Shown here piece by piece: positions 34,261 to 47,000 of a stretch of 64,000 nucleotides of DNA. How positions within the stretch are numbered: the first letter of the stretch is position 1; each line of letters opens with the position of its first letter. The position numbers and the translations under genes are program-made. Source of the stretch: Lolium rigidum (Eukaryota > Streptophyta > Magnoliopsida > Poales > Poaceae); the NCBI RefSeq assembly GCF_022539505.1, contig NW_025899976.1, forward strand, positions 30,982 through 94,981. The letters run 5' to 3'. The notes below the pieces were generated by a model. It ran no database searches. It was not told where the DNA came from and worked only from the letters and a program-made list of their open reading frames with translations.

Positions 34261-34269
34261 ATTTAAAAA

Positions 34270-36570
34270 AAAAATCACATGGGCTCCATCCCATACATTT
34301 CTCACGTGATACTCCGTAACTTCTCACATTGTTCCGATTCCAAAACATGTCTAGGAGCGGGGTTTATTTGATTTTACAATCACCGTATAATCACGAGCAA
34401 GTGGCTACATAATGAAAATCAAAATAACACAAAATCTATCACAGAAAATGAAGACTGGTTAATGATGTCGTCTGCACTTGGAGATCCTATGACCATGACT
34501 GCAGAAGACAATATTTATTGCAGTAGTAAGTATATATGACTTGAGAAGTTATTGCTGTAGAATTATATCTTGTGAATATATCATGCAAGACTAGGACCAT
34601 GACTTGGTGTAGTACTGGTTAATGATGTTCATGTGAAGGATCAAATTTGTAAGAGAATAAGAACCAGAACATGCTGAACTGAATCAATAATTAACAAAGC
34701 TTTGAGTCTACAGATTTACTTTCACAAGTACATCAAGCTAGATATAATGACGTACATGGATTGTTTTTGCACAATACCACATGTTTTGCCGTAATGAACA
34801 TGTTATATAATACAAGCATTTCAGTCTAGTTTCCAGTATAGACTATGAATGGATATCATACTTTGTGCAATCTTCGGGACAAAATTAACACAAAACCATG
34901 TATATAATATATGAAGAACACACATACAATGTTATATTAGAGAGAAAGGATTCACCTTTCTTCACAGGTTTGTACATACACATACAAAGTGATGGATACA
35001 ACCGCAGTCGCAAAATCCATCATCTAGCCCTCGCCTTGATCTCCTTGCACAAGAAGAATAAACATATAATTGTCAGCTCAAAACCAGATTTAGCAAAAAC
35101 GAAATTGTAAAGGAAGGTTTCAACATGACCCACACGACATAGCAACACCGATGCATCTACAAGCTAGCAAAGTTGACCCCAAACCTACATCAGCTTCCTT
35201 ATGTTGCTGCTTTTTCATTCAACAATAAGCCATCCAAGCTCACAAGCTACAGCATGGGATATAACTTACATATTTCCCACTTCCGTTGCTTCAAAAATAT
35301 ATAACCAGACCAGTGCATGAACTTCAGAACATGCATCATCTTTTGTATGAGGCAGATGAGGAACCAAGTGAGCTGGAATCAGTTTGTATGTGCGCACATA
35401 AATTGATTGGTTATGCTTAACGTGGAAAATAGACGGAATGGTAAGCAATTTGAGAAGTTAAATGACGATCGGGCAGACGAGAAGCCAAGTAAACATGGTA
35501 GTTTCAGTATAACTGGACAGTTTGTTGGTAGTCACCGAATGTAGGAGCACTAAAAGATATAATTCCCACGCATACTAAGGAGTAAGGGCAGGTAAATGTC
35601 TTTTGGAGTATTTTTGAAAGTAAACCAATAAGATAGCAAGCAAGCAGCCCCAACGTTTCACCCACCATTTCATCTTTGACTCCTCCGACTTGTTGTCATC
35701 ATCTCGAATCCATTTCTCACACTTCGAGTTGAGCATCAACCGAAAGATCAAACGGTATCACGTTAACATGACACTTTGCAAAGAGCTATTGGCATATAAT
35801 GCTTCAGGCAAATGAAAGCCCAATTTCAAATCAAATGAATTGCAAAAGATATGGATGTAGGCAAGAAAGGAAGAATTCCTACTTGATTGTAATTAGAAAA
35901 GTTTCATTCCTTTATTGGAAAAAAGAAAAATTTCATTCACAACCTTCTAAACAATCAGAATAATTGATTAATCGCCGAACTAGTTTGGTTGCAACTAATG
36001 GAACAATTAGAGTATAGATGCATAACTAAGCAATCAGTTATTCGCGAACAATTTGCGAAGCAGAAAATGGGAACACGAAGCAGTTAAGTAACCACCGCCA
36101 AGTTGAAGTCAAACTCAACATGTATCCGTCAAACACGGTTGTAGGTCCATGCTTGTCTGACTCTTACAATATTCCACATTTCCACTAATTTGACAAATCA
36201 AGCTGCACAATCACCATCAGGATCATTCTCTAGCAAGCCAAAAAAACCGAACCAATGAAGTTGTGTCGGTGGACGTTTTCCGAATTGTTCACTGTACGTC
36301 ACTTGGATAGTTGCAGAGTTGGGATTGAGCTGGAGTATTTGCAGTTGTTGTTAAGGAGAGTATAAAAACTCCCCGAATTATCAAACAAGACGGGGTTGGA
36401 TCTGATTAGTTAGTCAGGAAACAAGATGTGTAGTTGTGTTTTGCATCTGGCAATGCCAAATTGGTCACGCCGTGAGCATTGAGTTGAGCGTGGCATTGTG
36501 TGGGTAAAAAAAAAGAGGTGTTTGTTGTCCCGAACTAGTACTAGGCAATTATTGTTGGATCCCACGAAAG
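34270..36570. other. CACTA interior, AT-rich, no gene seen
   Basis: About 2.3 kb of AT-rich sequence. No open frame here is supported by motif or length. It could hold introns or degraded captured DNA; I cannot assign it. Confidence 0.6.
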
Positions 36571-37035
36571 AAGTTAGGAACATGGCAGCCGGGGGAAGAG
36601 GGGGCCGAAAGAAGAGCAGCAGCGTACCTTTTGCGTGGCTGGACGACGTGCCCGTCCTCGTCTTCCGTCCTGTGGCAGGTCGTCGACGCCATGAGGGGGG
36701 GAAGGGCTGGATGCCGGCGAGCGGCGATTGATGCGGCTGGCTGGTGCATCGCGTCCGGCGGCGGATCCGCGCGCGTCGTGCTGGGTGGGGGTGCCTCGCC
36801 GTCGCCGTGGAGTTGGAGGCGGGGAAGGTAGTTGCCCCCGGATCTGGCAGCTTCTCCTGGCTGCGGATGGTGGTCCGGCGAGCGCGCGACGCGGGGGCTG
36901 GGCGGGCAAGGTCGACGGAGCGCTGAGGCAACGGATGCACGCGCGCGCTCGCCGGGTCACCTGTTGGGTGGCCGTCGCTTCCGAGTTCCCGCGCCGGCGC
37001 TGTCGGGGGAGGGGAGGGGAGGGGAGGGGTTAGGG
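36570..37035 (-). other. GC-rich, exon-like island inside the CACTA element
   Basis: A sharp jump to high GC. The minus strand is open from 37288 to 36410 (292 codons: Pro, Arg and Ala-rich, low complexity). A run of CCCCTCCCCT near 37012-37025, followed on the minus strand by coding-like sequence and a GGTACG donor-like site near 36626, looks like a 5' exon with its leader. This may be the first exon of a captured host gene or of a decayed transposase. No known domain is visible. Confidence 0.4.
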
Positions 37036-37254
37036 TTTGGTAGTTGGTTGCGATGAATGGATGCGATGCAAAATGGTTTTTCGGTGGATTGGGTTTGGTT
37101 TGCTTTCCGTGTCGTGTCGTACGAGGAGAAGAGGCGGATCCGCCGCGCCGCACAGGGAGAGAGAGAAAGGGGATCGCGAGGAGACGAGCGTGTGTGGGGT
37201 TGTGTACTTTTGTTCGGTGTGGATGTGTGAAATACCCCCGGCGAAAATGAAAAT

Positions 37255-37560
37255 GGGAGGCCGGCGGTAATTTCAGCCCAAATGGCACACATCAGCCTAC
37301 TTTATCCCTGGCAGGTGCAAATCGGTTTCGCCGGCGATAGTTAATTTACCCCCGGCATCTTCGAGACAAACATGCCGGCGGTAAGAGGAGGTCCATCCAG
37401 GTGCTCTTAGCCCACCTTACCCCTGGCTGTTTCAGTTCCGATTCGCCGGTGGTAAGTGCCCTATCCCCGGCGACCTGAAACCAACTCGCCGGCGGTAACG
37501 TGAGGCGACCCTGAAAGTCCTTACCGCCGGCATCTTGGAATCGTACTCGACGGCGGTAAG
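37255..37560. repeat. CACTA right subterminal repeats
   Basis: Repeated GCCGGCGGTAA and TTACCCCCGGC words, mirror of the left side. Confidence 0.82.
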
Positions 37561-38563
37561 GAGTGCGGCTATAAGCCTTTTTCTAGTAGTGGTGATCTTG
37601 TGAGCTGCCTATCATGATCAAGATCATCTATTTGTAATGCTACATGTTGTGTTTGTTGGGATCCGATGAATATGGAATACTATGTCAAGTTGATTATCAA
37701 TCTATCATATATGTGTTGTTTATGTTCTTGCATGCTCTCCGTTGCTAGTAGAGGCTCCGGCCAAGTTGATACTTGTAACTCCAAGAGGGAGTATTTATGC
37801 TCGATAGTGGGTTCATGCCTCCATTGAATCCGGGACGATGACGAGAAAGTTCTAAGGTTGTGGATGTGCTTGTTGCCACTAGGGATAAAACATCAATGCT
37901 TTGTCTAAGGATATTTGTGTTGATTACATTACGAACCATACTTAATGCAATTGTCCGTTGTTTGCAACTTAATACTCGGAAGGGGTGCGGATGCTAACCC
38001 GAAGGTGGACTTTTTAGGCATAGATGCATGCTGGATAGCGGTCTATGTACTTTGTCGTAATGCCCTGATTAAATCTCATAGTAGTCATCATGATATGTAT
38101 GTGCATCGTTATGCCCTCTCTATTTGTCAATTGCCCAACTGTAATTTGTTCACCCAACATGCTATTTCTTATTGGAGAGACACCACTAGTGAATTGTGGA
38201 CCCTGGTCCATTCTTTTACATCTGAAATACAATCTACTGCAAACTCTGTTCTCTGTTGTTCTTCGCAAACAAACATCATTTTCCACACCATACGTTTAAT
38301 CCTTTGTTTACAGCAAGCCGGTGACATTGACAACCTCACTGTTAAGTTGGGGCAAAGTAGTTTGATTGTGTGTGCAGGTTCCACGTTGGCGCCGGATTCC
38401 CTGGTGTTGCGCCGCACTACACTCCATCACCAACAACCTTCACGTGGCCCTTGACTCCTACTGGTTCGATAACCTTGGTTTCTTACTGAGGGAAAACTTA
38501 CTGCTGTGCGCATCACACCTTCCTCTTGAGGTTCCCAACAGACGTGTGTTTCACGCGCCATCA

Positions 38564-39022
38564 GAGCTGTGTCCTTTTGAGGTGGTGTATGGTTTCAAAC
38601 CCATTACTCCACTTGACTTGTTGCCTTTGCCCATACATGAGAGAGTTAATATGGACGAATCCAAGAGGGCAGATTTTGTGCGTAAGATCCATGTGAAGAC
38701 TAAAGAGTTGATAGAGAAGAAAGGCAAGAGCAATGCTACAAGGATAAACAAGAAGCGCAAGGAGATGTTGTTCAAGCCTGGTGATATCGTCTGGGTACAT
38801 TTTTGCAAGGATAGGTTCCCGAAGCTAAGGAGGTCAAAGTTGCTTCCTCGTGGTGCTGGTCCTTACAAAGTGCTTGCCAAGATCAACGATAATGCATACT
38901 CGATAGATCTTCCAATTGATGAGTTTGGTGTCAGTAATTCTTTCAATGTTGCTGATTTGACACCATATGACGGAGAAGACCTTGGAGCGTCGAGGTCGAC
39001 GCCTTTTGAAGGGGGGAGATGA
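38564..39022 (+). pseudogene. Element E pol, last ~150 codons
   Basis: The end of an integrase: [38 protein letters not shown], a GPY module ([20 protein letters not shown]) and NVADLTPY, stopping with EGGR at a TGA formed by the LTR start. It closely matches element A (5073-5390), so E and A are one family. The upstream part was cut off by J. The frame itself is undamaged here. Confidence 0.88.
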
Positions 39023-39398
39023 TGAGGACATCCCTACTACACCACTACCTCCGCCATTGACAAATGAAGATGAACCTGCTGTGAAGCTCAAGTCCAATGA
39101 AGTTCGGACTGGACCAATTACAAGGGCTCGTGCGAAGCTACTTAAACAACAGGTGAACTTGTTTCTAAACGATACTTTGATTGATGAGAACTTTATACTG
39201 CCTAAGTCATGTTACTGATGTATCATCAGGTATCAAAAGGAGACGAGCATCGCACGAGGAGTAGAGGAGCAGCTGGACGTGAAGACAGATGTCAAGATGG
39301 ACGTGAAGCTGGACATGGAGCTGGACATAAAGATATCTCATGGACGCGCGAGGGAGGAGCGGGAGGCATGCGCGAGAGGAGAAGTTGACGTCCAGGCC

Positions 39399-39625
39399 GG
39401 CCCAGCGCCCGGTCAGACCGGCCGCCAGACCAGCACGCCCGGTCCCTGGCCTGGTTCAACCGGGCGGCACGCCGGATTCACCCCGGCGCCAACCGAGCGT
39501 CGTACTGGGGCCAACCGGAAGGACTTCTGCGACACTTCCGGTTGCCGCCCGGTCCCTGGCCCGGTCTAGACCGGCCAGCCCGGCCCCAGACCCGGTCAAC
39601 CGGGTTCCAGACCGGCCTAGTCCGA
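39399..39625. repeat. CCGG array in E LTR
   Basis: Same position as in A but with clearly diverged words between the CCGG cores, such as GGTTGCCGCCCGG. Confidence 0.78.
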
Positions 39626-39695
39626 GTCTGTCTCGACCAGATCTATTCTGGGTCGGTTTTACTTGTATCTTTTCGACCAGAACTTGTCCCGGACG

Positions 39696-39705
39696 CCTAT
39701 ATAAG
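39696..39705 (+). promoter_or_regulatory. TATA box, E LTR
   Basis: CCTATATAAG, identical to the box in both A LTRs. Confidence 0.7.
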
Positions 39706-40094
39706 TGCCTTGGACGACCCCCTAGCTTCTTTAGACCACGTTTAAGATAAACCCTAGTTCATAGTTGTTTGCTAAGCAAAACTATTGTTCCCAACTCTCC
39801 AATTCGTTGCGATCTGGAGTTTTATGCTACTGAAAGTTTGTGTGATCTGATGTTCCATTGGGGATTAGAAGATTGCAATCTACCGCTTCGTGGTCGGCAG
39901 CTACGTGCGCAAGTGTGTGGAGTTGCGAATATCTGGCAGGGTTGAGAGCTGTTGCATTGGCGACAGGAATCAATCGAGAGACTTCGTCGGCGTCATACAA
40001 GTTATCCTCCTCATCATCATCGATTCCATCCGCTGCTACCATCGTGTGTTCAACCACCCGTCGCTTACTGAGAAGATCGGGCAACCCCCTATCA

Positions 40095-40834
40095 TATTTG
40101 GTGGTCTGAGCATTGTAGAGTACATCATGCTAATATTCATACTACTTGGGTTGGTTTAAAACTTGCTATGCGTACTCATTTTGTTCCTCCATATTATCAA
40201 CGTGATTTGCTGAAAAAATTGTCTCGCTTAGAACAAGGAATTTTTTGGTGGTTTGAAGAATTGCAAACTGGCATGATTCGTTGTGGTATTGTAGAGGATA
40301 ATGAGGCTATTGCTTGCACGTTTCTTTGGTAGTTTGAATAAAGAGATTCAGCATATTTTAGATTATAAGGAGTACAACACTATTACTCGCTTGTTTCATC
40401 TTGCTTGCAAAGCTGAACGTGAAGTGCAGGATCGTCAACCACCATGGAGAAGAGCTAATATTTCTGCAGGTCGTACATCGTCATGGTCTCCGCGACAATC
40501 GGCGCCACCATCTCGTGGGGCTGCACCAGCACCTACTACCTCCAAGTACACCGCGCCTACATCACGAGCACCACCTGCTGCAACTCCACCACCATCCGCT
40601 GGTCCTCCTCGGAGTTCCTCTTCCATGGCCTCCACGAGGAAGACGCCCGACATTCAATGTCGCAAATGCTTGGGATTTGGTCACATAGAAAGAGAATGCA
40701 GAACCAAGCGTGTGATGTTGGTGCGTGAAGACGGCGAATATGATTCAGCAAGTGACTTTGATGAAGATACATTGGCCCTTATTGCTGCACGTGATGGCAC
40801 CAATTCTGATTCTGAGAGAGAGAGATGGAGGTAA
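40095..40834 (+). pseudogene. Element M gag, 5'-truncated by E
   Basis: It begins mid-gag with TTGGTGGTC, homologous to minus-strand C at about 27040. It passes through RTHFVPPYYQRDLLKKL in broken frames, then an open part from 40301 (FFGSLNKEIQHILDYKEYN), a Pro/Ser/Ala linker, the CCHC knuckle CRKCLGFGHIERECR and an acidic tail. The start of gag lies beyond the left edge, on the far side of E. M is the base layer of the whole nest. Confidence 0.85.
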
Positions 40835-40881
40835 TGGAAGTTGACACTGCTGATCAGTACATGAGCTTAGTTGCATAGCGT

Positions 40882-42508
40882 GTGTTGAGCGTGCAATTGA
40901 GCAACTCTGAGCATGATCAACGCCACAACCTGTTTCAAACAAGAGGCGTTGTAAAAGAGCGAGCTATACAGATCATCATTGATGGAGGGTGCTGCAATAA
41001 TCTGGTCAGCGTTGACATGGTGGAGAAGCTTTTTGTACCTACGAGACAACACACACATCCATATTACATTCAATGGTCTGAGAGCTCTTGGAAGCTCAAG
41101 GTAACAAGAACTACACGTGTGTATTTTACTATTGGTACATATTCTGATTTTGTGGATTGTGATGTTGTACCTATGCAAGATTGTTCTTTGTTACTTGGTA
41201 GACCTTGGCAATTTTATAGAGAATATGTTCATAATGGTAAAACTAATCAGTATTCTCTTATGCATGATGGAAAGGTCTTAAACCTATGAATCCTGAACAA
41301 ATATTAAAAGATAATCTTGCTAGAGCTAGTAGAGTAAAAAACGAGGAGAAACATAAGAGTGAAAATCAGATTGTTGCTGCAGATTTTGTGCCAGATAAGA
41401 CTAATACTAAATCTGATTCGAACCATGCTATTGAAATTCGTTTGAAAAATCCTTGTTTGCTTGCTAGCAAATCTGATATTGCTGAACTTGATGTGAACAA
41501 TACTCAATGCTATGCTATTATTTGCAAAGAAGTTCTGTTTTCATTTGAGGATATGCCTCCTTCTTCGCCACCTGCGGCTGCTAACCTTTTGCAGGAATTG
41601 ATTGATGTGTTCCCACAAGATGTTCCACCTGGATTACCACCTATTCGTGCGATAGAACACCAGATTGACTTGATTCCAGGAGCTTCGCTGCCAAACCGTG
41701 CGCCATATCGTACCAATCCTGAAGAGACCAAAGAGATTCATCGACAAATTTAGGTTCTCCAAGATAAAGGTTACATTCATGAGTCTCTTAGCCCATTTGT
41801 TGTTCCTATTATCTTGGTACCTAAGAAAGATGGTTCTTCACGCATGTGTACTGATTGTAGAGCTATTAATAATATTACCATTTCATACCGTCATCCTATA
41901 CCCCGTTTAGATGATATGCTTGATGAATTGAGTGGTTATGTTATGTTCTCTAAAGTTGATTTGCATAGTGGTTACCACCATATTCGTATGCAATTAGGAG
42001 ATGAATGGAAAACATCATTTAAAACTAAGTTCGGTTTATATGAGTGGTTAGTAGTGGCTTTTGGTTTAACTAATGCACCTAGTACTTTCATGAGACTTAT
42101 GAACAAAGTTTTACGTGCTTTTATTGGACGTTTTGTGGTGGTATACTTTGATGATATTCTGATTTAAATATTTAGAGGATCATTTGGATCATTTACGTGT
42201 TGTTCTCAATGATTTATGTGATGCACGTTTGTATGGTAATCTTGAGAAGTGCACCTTTTGCACCAATCGAGTTGCGTTTCTTGGCTATGTTGTTACTGCG
42301 CAGGGCATTGAAGTTGATCCAGCCAAGATTGAGGCAATTGAGAGTTGGCCGCAGCCAAAGACGGTCACACAAGTGAGGAGTTTTCTTGGCCTCGCTGGTT
42401 TCTATAGGCACTTTGTGAAAGATTTTGGATCCATTGCTGCGCCGCTGAATGAGCTTACAAAGAAGGATGTGCCCTTTGTGTGGGGCGATGCACAACAAGA
42501 AGCCTTCA
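40882..42508 (+). pseudogene. Element M protease and reverse transcriptase, cut by I
   Basis: Protease 40882-41289 has IIIDGGCCNNL (C has DGGSC), then a linker 41286-41753 ending at a TAG. RT 41814-42167 carries [29 protein letters not shown] and [10 protein letters not shown] followed by a stop; the continuation 42184-42508 has [18 protein letters not shown] and RSFLGLAGFYRHFV and reaches WGDAQQEAF before element I. Stops and frameshifts make it inactive. RNase H and integrase should lie beyond the right stack, outside the window. Confidence 0.88.
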
Positions 42509-43640
42509 TGATACAAACACAGGGCTGAAAGATAATGATGCGGGCTGAGCCCGTGTGGGTTGCCCGATCTCACGAATTGACCCGGGTGAGTGTGATTGCG
42601 GAGGGGGATTCGCGGGGAAGTGGATGAACGCGAAGAACACGATACAAACACACGCACACACACAATCGGTTATCCTCGTTGGCCCGAACCACCAACTCGA
42701 TAGAGGTTGCGAGAAAAGACCTTCCAGTAGAAGTCCCGCAAAGAGATCGACAATCGAACCCGAGATATCTAGAAGGGTGAAAAGACCGGAAGGTTGATAG
42801 AAGTGCAAGCAAAAGACCAAACGGTAGAAGTGCCAGCAAAAGACCAACAATCGGTAGAAGTCACCAAAGAGATCAAACGGATTCAACACGGAGGGATACA
42901 ATAGATGGTTAATCTAAGGTGGGGGTTTCCCAAATCCACAAAGGGATAATAGAGGCATAAGCCAATTCATCTAAACATCATCTCTCCCTCATGAAGGTGG
43001 GGGTAGGTCCCTATTTTTAGGTAAGGGGACGAAGGGTTAAGTTACAAGCCAAAGGGGGCTGAGATCTGGCTAAGGTTCGATGGGGCGGAAGTTCCGGCTC
43101 CTGGGGGCGGAAGTTCCGATCAGGCGGAAGTTCTGGCCATCAGGGGCGAAAGTTCCGGTCGGGCCGGAAGTTCCGGCCAACTTCCGGCCTAGTTCCGAAA
43201 ACGGCCGATTTCCTTGTAGTATCATCCAGGGGTGTTTTGGCACGTTTTCGGAACAAGGGCGGAACTCGGGCGGAAGTTCCGGTGGGGCGGAAGTTCCGGC
43301 CATCAGGGGCGGAAGTTCCGGCCACAGCTCTTCAGCATGAGCATCTTCAGTCTTGGATGGAATCTGGGCGGAAGTTCCGGCCTGGAGCGTCCAGCTCCTC
43401 TTTCTCCTTCTCTTCCATGCTTCCGTGACATCGGCCTTGCATCCTCGGGTCTCCATGGCATCCTCTCTTCTCCCCGTACTTGTCGTCAGGTTCCTATCAT
43501 CAAGATAAGACGGGGTACGAAGTAGTATATCGTCCCAGATAGGCGATTTGAGGCACGCGTAAAGGAGAAGATTCACCTTAGCGTGCCGTCTTGGCGATGA
43601 AGCACATGATGCGGTGAAGACCGAAGGTCGCCCCGTATCA
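42509..43640 (-). mobile_element. Element I, 3' LTR
   Basis: 1132 bp with perfect 6-bp ends TGATAC/GTATCA. On the minus strand it starts TGATACGGGGCGACC at 43640, preceded by the purine tract AAGTGGGGGGAGA. It contains the GGAAGTTCC array. Its left end cuts M RT/RNase H after CTTCA. Confidence 0.85.
43080..43390. repeat. GGAAGTTCC palindrome array in I LTR
   Basis: More than ten copies of GGCGGAAGTTCCGGCC or close variants, each centred on the perfect palindrome GGAAGTTCC flanked by CCGG. Spacing is irregular. Confidence 0.88.
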
Positions 43641-44005
43641 TCTCCCCCCACTTTAAAAAGAGTCGTCCTCGACGATAGCTCTTCATGAACTTGTATATGA
43701 GGTAGATGACAACCACACTTGAATGTCGTTTCGCTTGTCAAGAGCCCTATGAATAGCACAAGAAAAGCCAAACAACACTCAAAGCATAGCCAATGGTCCA
43801 CGGGTTTAGCAAGAGAGCGTAAGTAGAAGGAGGTCACCTTAGCATAATGTCGGTGTGCTCTCATTGAGCGATCTTGTGTAGTAGATGTATGGGGTTGAAC
43901 CCATTCGTTGACGCTCATTCTCAAGTCACGTTTACCTTCACACACAAAGACCAAGCAAAGTATGTTATGTGTGATATTGGAGCACATCATCGATGACATG
44001 TCCTT
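43641..44005 (-). pseudogene. Element I pol tail and 3' internal end
   Basis: A minus-strand frame reads [18 protein letters not shown] across the purine tract and on into the LTR without a stop, open down to 43070. It corresponds to the [10 protein letters not shown] tail of element C. The LTR part lacks the TRARAK motif and becomes repeats. The upstream part was cut by element O at 44006. Confidence 0.65.
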
Positions 44006-47000
44006 TGTAACATCCCAAATTTTCGAACAAAGAAGAAAATGAATTTCCTTTTTCCAAAAATGAGAACCAACAAAAACTTTTATTACAAATGATGCTATGC
44101 ATAGTGCTCACACCCAATACTTGTGCTATTGCCATGATTGTTTGTTTATTACTTTGAACATATTTCCAAAACCCTAAACCCTAACCTTCTCAAAACCAAA
44201 TAGGTCAAATATGAAGAAACTAAAATGAAATAAAAAGACATATGTGGGCATATAGCCCTAGTATGCAAATCTTGACTAATACCCTTCTTACTTTTCTAAA
44301 TAATGGTGAACCATTGTTAGACCCCATTAAACCCTAAACCTCACCCATCTTCTCACCATCCATAGTAAGCCAAAAATCAAAAGAAATGAAATTAAATAAG
44401 AAAAGGGCCTATGTGCCTATGGCTATTTTTGGTAAAACTTGAACCTAGACCATCTTGGCTTGCCCCATTGGTTGGAGATGGTTACTAAACACTTATAAAC
44501 ACTTTTGGAATCAAAGAACCTAGACCATCTTGGCTTGCCCCATTGGCACGTCTCTGGACACGACAGAACGCCTGCTCGCCTCGCTGCGTCGACGCTCCCC
44601 TCGCCTTCTCCTCTCGCACGCGCCATCACTGCACCACCAGCTACACGCTAGACATGCTCGAATGCACGCGGAGGCACCGTCACCGTCGTCCTCTTCAAGC
44701 TTTTGCCGCCAGTACCAGCCGCAGACGTGGAAGCTACCCAAGCCGTCCACTCCTCCCTTTCCTGCGCCAGTACACTCCTTAGCTTCGCCTACACGTCGCC
44801 TACCCCATGCGCACCTCGCCTTGCCTCTTCGCGCCCCAGAGACGCCGCGCCACCGTCGACCTTGCCCGCACCCCACGGCCACCTCTCAACCCTATAAAAG
44901 GAGAGCACCCGCGCCTCCAATCCTCACAACATCTTGCTCCCCACTCATCTCTCGTCCTCCTCAACCTCTTCCCCTCCTCAATTAGCCACCATTTTGCCGG
45001 AATTTGGTCGGATCCGCTGCGCCAGTAGCTCATCGACGTCGTCGATTTCGGCCACCTCCGCTCCTCCCACGACCACCACTCGCTTCCTCGTCCTCGACAA
45101 CACCGCCGCGCACCCTCGCCGAGCCTCGCCGAACCCTGGTTAGCTCTCCCACCCCCTACGCTCGCCGCCAGCACGTCGGATCTCGCCGGAGTCGACGACC
45201 TCCCTGAGCCACTGGATCCTCTTTTAATCTAACGGCCCGCAGCGCTGCGTACCGCTTCGGCGTTTAAAACGCACTGACGCGTAGGCCCCACATGTCAGGC
45301 GGCCCACTAAGCTCTGAAGCGTTACTGGGCTGCCCGTTTATTTTCCCGCGCAGGCCCACGAATTCGAATTCTGTTTAATTCATGTGATTCAAATTACTCT
45401 GCTGATGCTGTTTTTAAATTCAAATAGTTTCAAATCCACCGCACCAAATTTGACAAATTTTATATTTTTGGAAAGCCCATGAAATGCTCCATCCAATCCC
45501 ACTGGATTCAAATGAATATCAGTTGTAGAATTTGAATACTAAAAATAACAAGTCAGAGAGTTTTCAGAGTTCAAATAAATTTAGAAAATCAACCATAATG
45601 AATTTTGAGGTGATTCCACTTCTCATAATTCACATTTCAAAAACTGTAATTGTTTATGCTAATATATGATATGGGTACTGTGTATGATCATGGGCTAGAA
45701 TCAAAAATTGGCTATGTAGTCAATACTAGCCCATTTAAATTATTTTCAAACTTAGGATTTTAAATCTATGAGGTGTAGCACCTCATTTAAATCATCTTCC
45801 CAAGTGGTATGAAGTAATGTGATGACCTTAGTTGCATGGTCTCATAATGGCTCACTTGAGGATATTAAATCAAATAGGATTTAAATTGCATGAGGTATGG
45901 AACCTCATTTAAATCATGTTTCTCAAATGATAAGTGTGAAGTGTTAAACTTGGTCAACATAATCTCATACTTGGTATTTGAGGAGATTAAATCTTGACAA
46001 GATTCAATGAGAGGAAATTATTTTCCTAACACTAAATAAGAAAACCCTAGCATAATTTTGGGTAGCCATGTTAAGTGATGATGCTAGATCACTTGTGTGA
46101 GCCATTAAGGCTAATTAAGTCTACTTAAGTGTTGTTTGGTGATTGTATCCTCATATTCGTTTATAGACGCTAGTACCGGAGACTATCAAGAGGAGGAGGT
46201 ATTCTACCAAGAGGAAGGAGAAGAGAACTTTGATCACTACCCCAATCAAGGCAAGCTAGACTAATGCAAGTTATATTGTTGCAAGCTAATATTCTTGCAA
46301 AGTGCAAAGCTCTACAAGAGCAAGGCATCACCACTTTTTCCTTTATGAGCAATACAAGTTGCTTAGCACCCCTCATGACTAGTTGCTAGTGCTAAGATTA
46401 AAAATGACTACTCTAGATGGGAACTTGTGAAAACCAATGACTTTGAAAACCTTGGAATGATGAGTCATTCTATTGAAAGATTTTGAAGGTGAATATGACT
46501 TGTAAATGACTTGGTGAACTTTACCAAAAACTGATGGTTGGGTTCGGATATGATACCATTCCAATTCTTAAGTATCCCCACAATACCTGAATCTGGGTAA
46601 GGCTTAACTGGAAACTTATGTATTTTAGTATGGGTTCCCTCTGAACAAGCGTCATAGGGGTTATGCCGAGGCTGTCTCCATTGAAAGTGAAATGACGTGA
46701 AATCAGGTGAATGTCCTACCCAAGCCCTGTGCAGTTCCCGGGTTGGCGGTTTGCTCACATCGGGAGGCCAAGCTCATGGGGAGAGGTGCCTATACTAGGG
46801 TATGTAAATGAAAGATTATGATTGGTAGTTCGCGCACTGAGTGCGATAAATCAGGGCTAGTTACCCCTGATGGACTATTGCAATTATTGTGGCACAAGTG
46901 TACGACCTCTGCAGAGTGTAAAACTATTCGAATAGCCGCGTCCGCGGTTATGGACAGTTGGAAAGGCCATACTGTTCCGTCATCAGAACTTTTCCAAAAT

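Larger units (their letters stand above)
33963..37591. mobile_element. CACTA DNA transposon, non-autonomous
   Basis: It starts CACTACTAGAAAAAGCC and ends with the inverse of CACTACTAGAAAAAGGC, the hallmark of En/Spm (CACTA) elements. Subterminal regions are packed with TTACCGCCGGCG-type words on both sides. The flanking triplets are GTT and GTG, so the 3-bp target duplication is imperfect. No transposase (TNPD/TNPA) is visible in 3.6 kb, so it depends on another copy for movement. Confidence 0.88.
33336..38563 (+). mobile_element. Element J, 3' LTR, split by a CACTA transposon
   Basis: From TGATACGTCTCAAACGTATC to CACGCGCCATCA, about 1.6 kb once the 3.63-kb CACTA insertion (33963-37591) is removed. 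Segments are 33336-33962 and 37592-38563. Small open frames inside, including GC-rich ones around 33459-33895, carry no known domain. J's end abuts the E integrase frame at 38564. Confidence 0.78.
39020..40094 (+). mobile_element. Element E, 3' LTR
   Basis: From TGATGAGGACATCCC to CCCCCTATCA (1075 bp), preceded by GAAGGGGGGAGA. It contains the +1 frame tail ([19 protein letters not shown], about 39115-39175), a CCGG array and TATA at 39696-39705. It is the plus-strand counterpart of the A LTRs and ends against M gag. Confidence 0.92.

Noticed and set aside
44530..45207. Pro/Arg/Ser-rich frames repeated at 50796-51548
   Set aside because: Present in both O LTRs around the TATA box in several frames at once; composition-driven.
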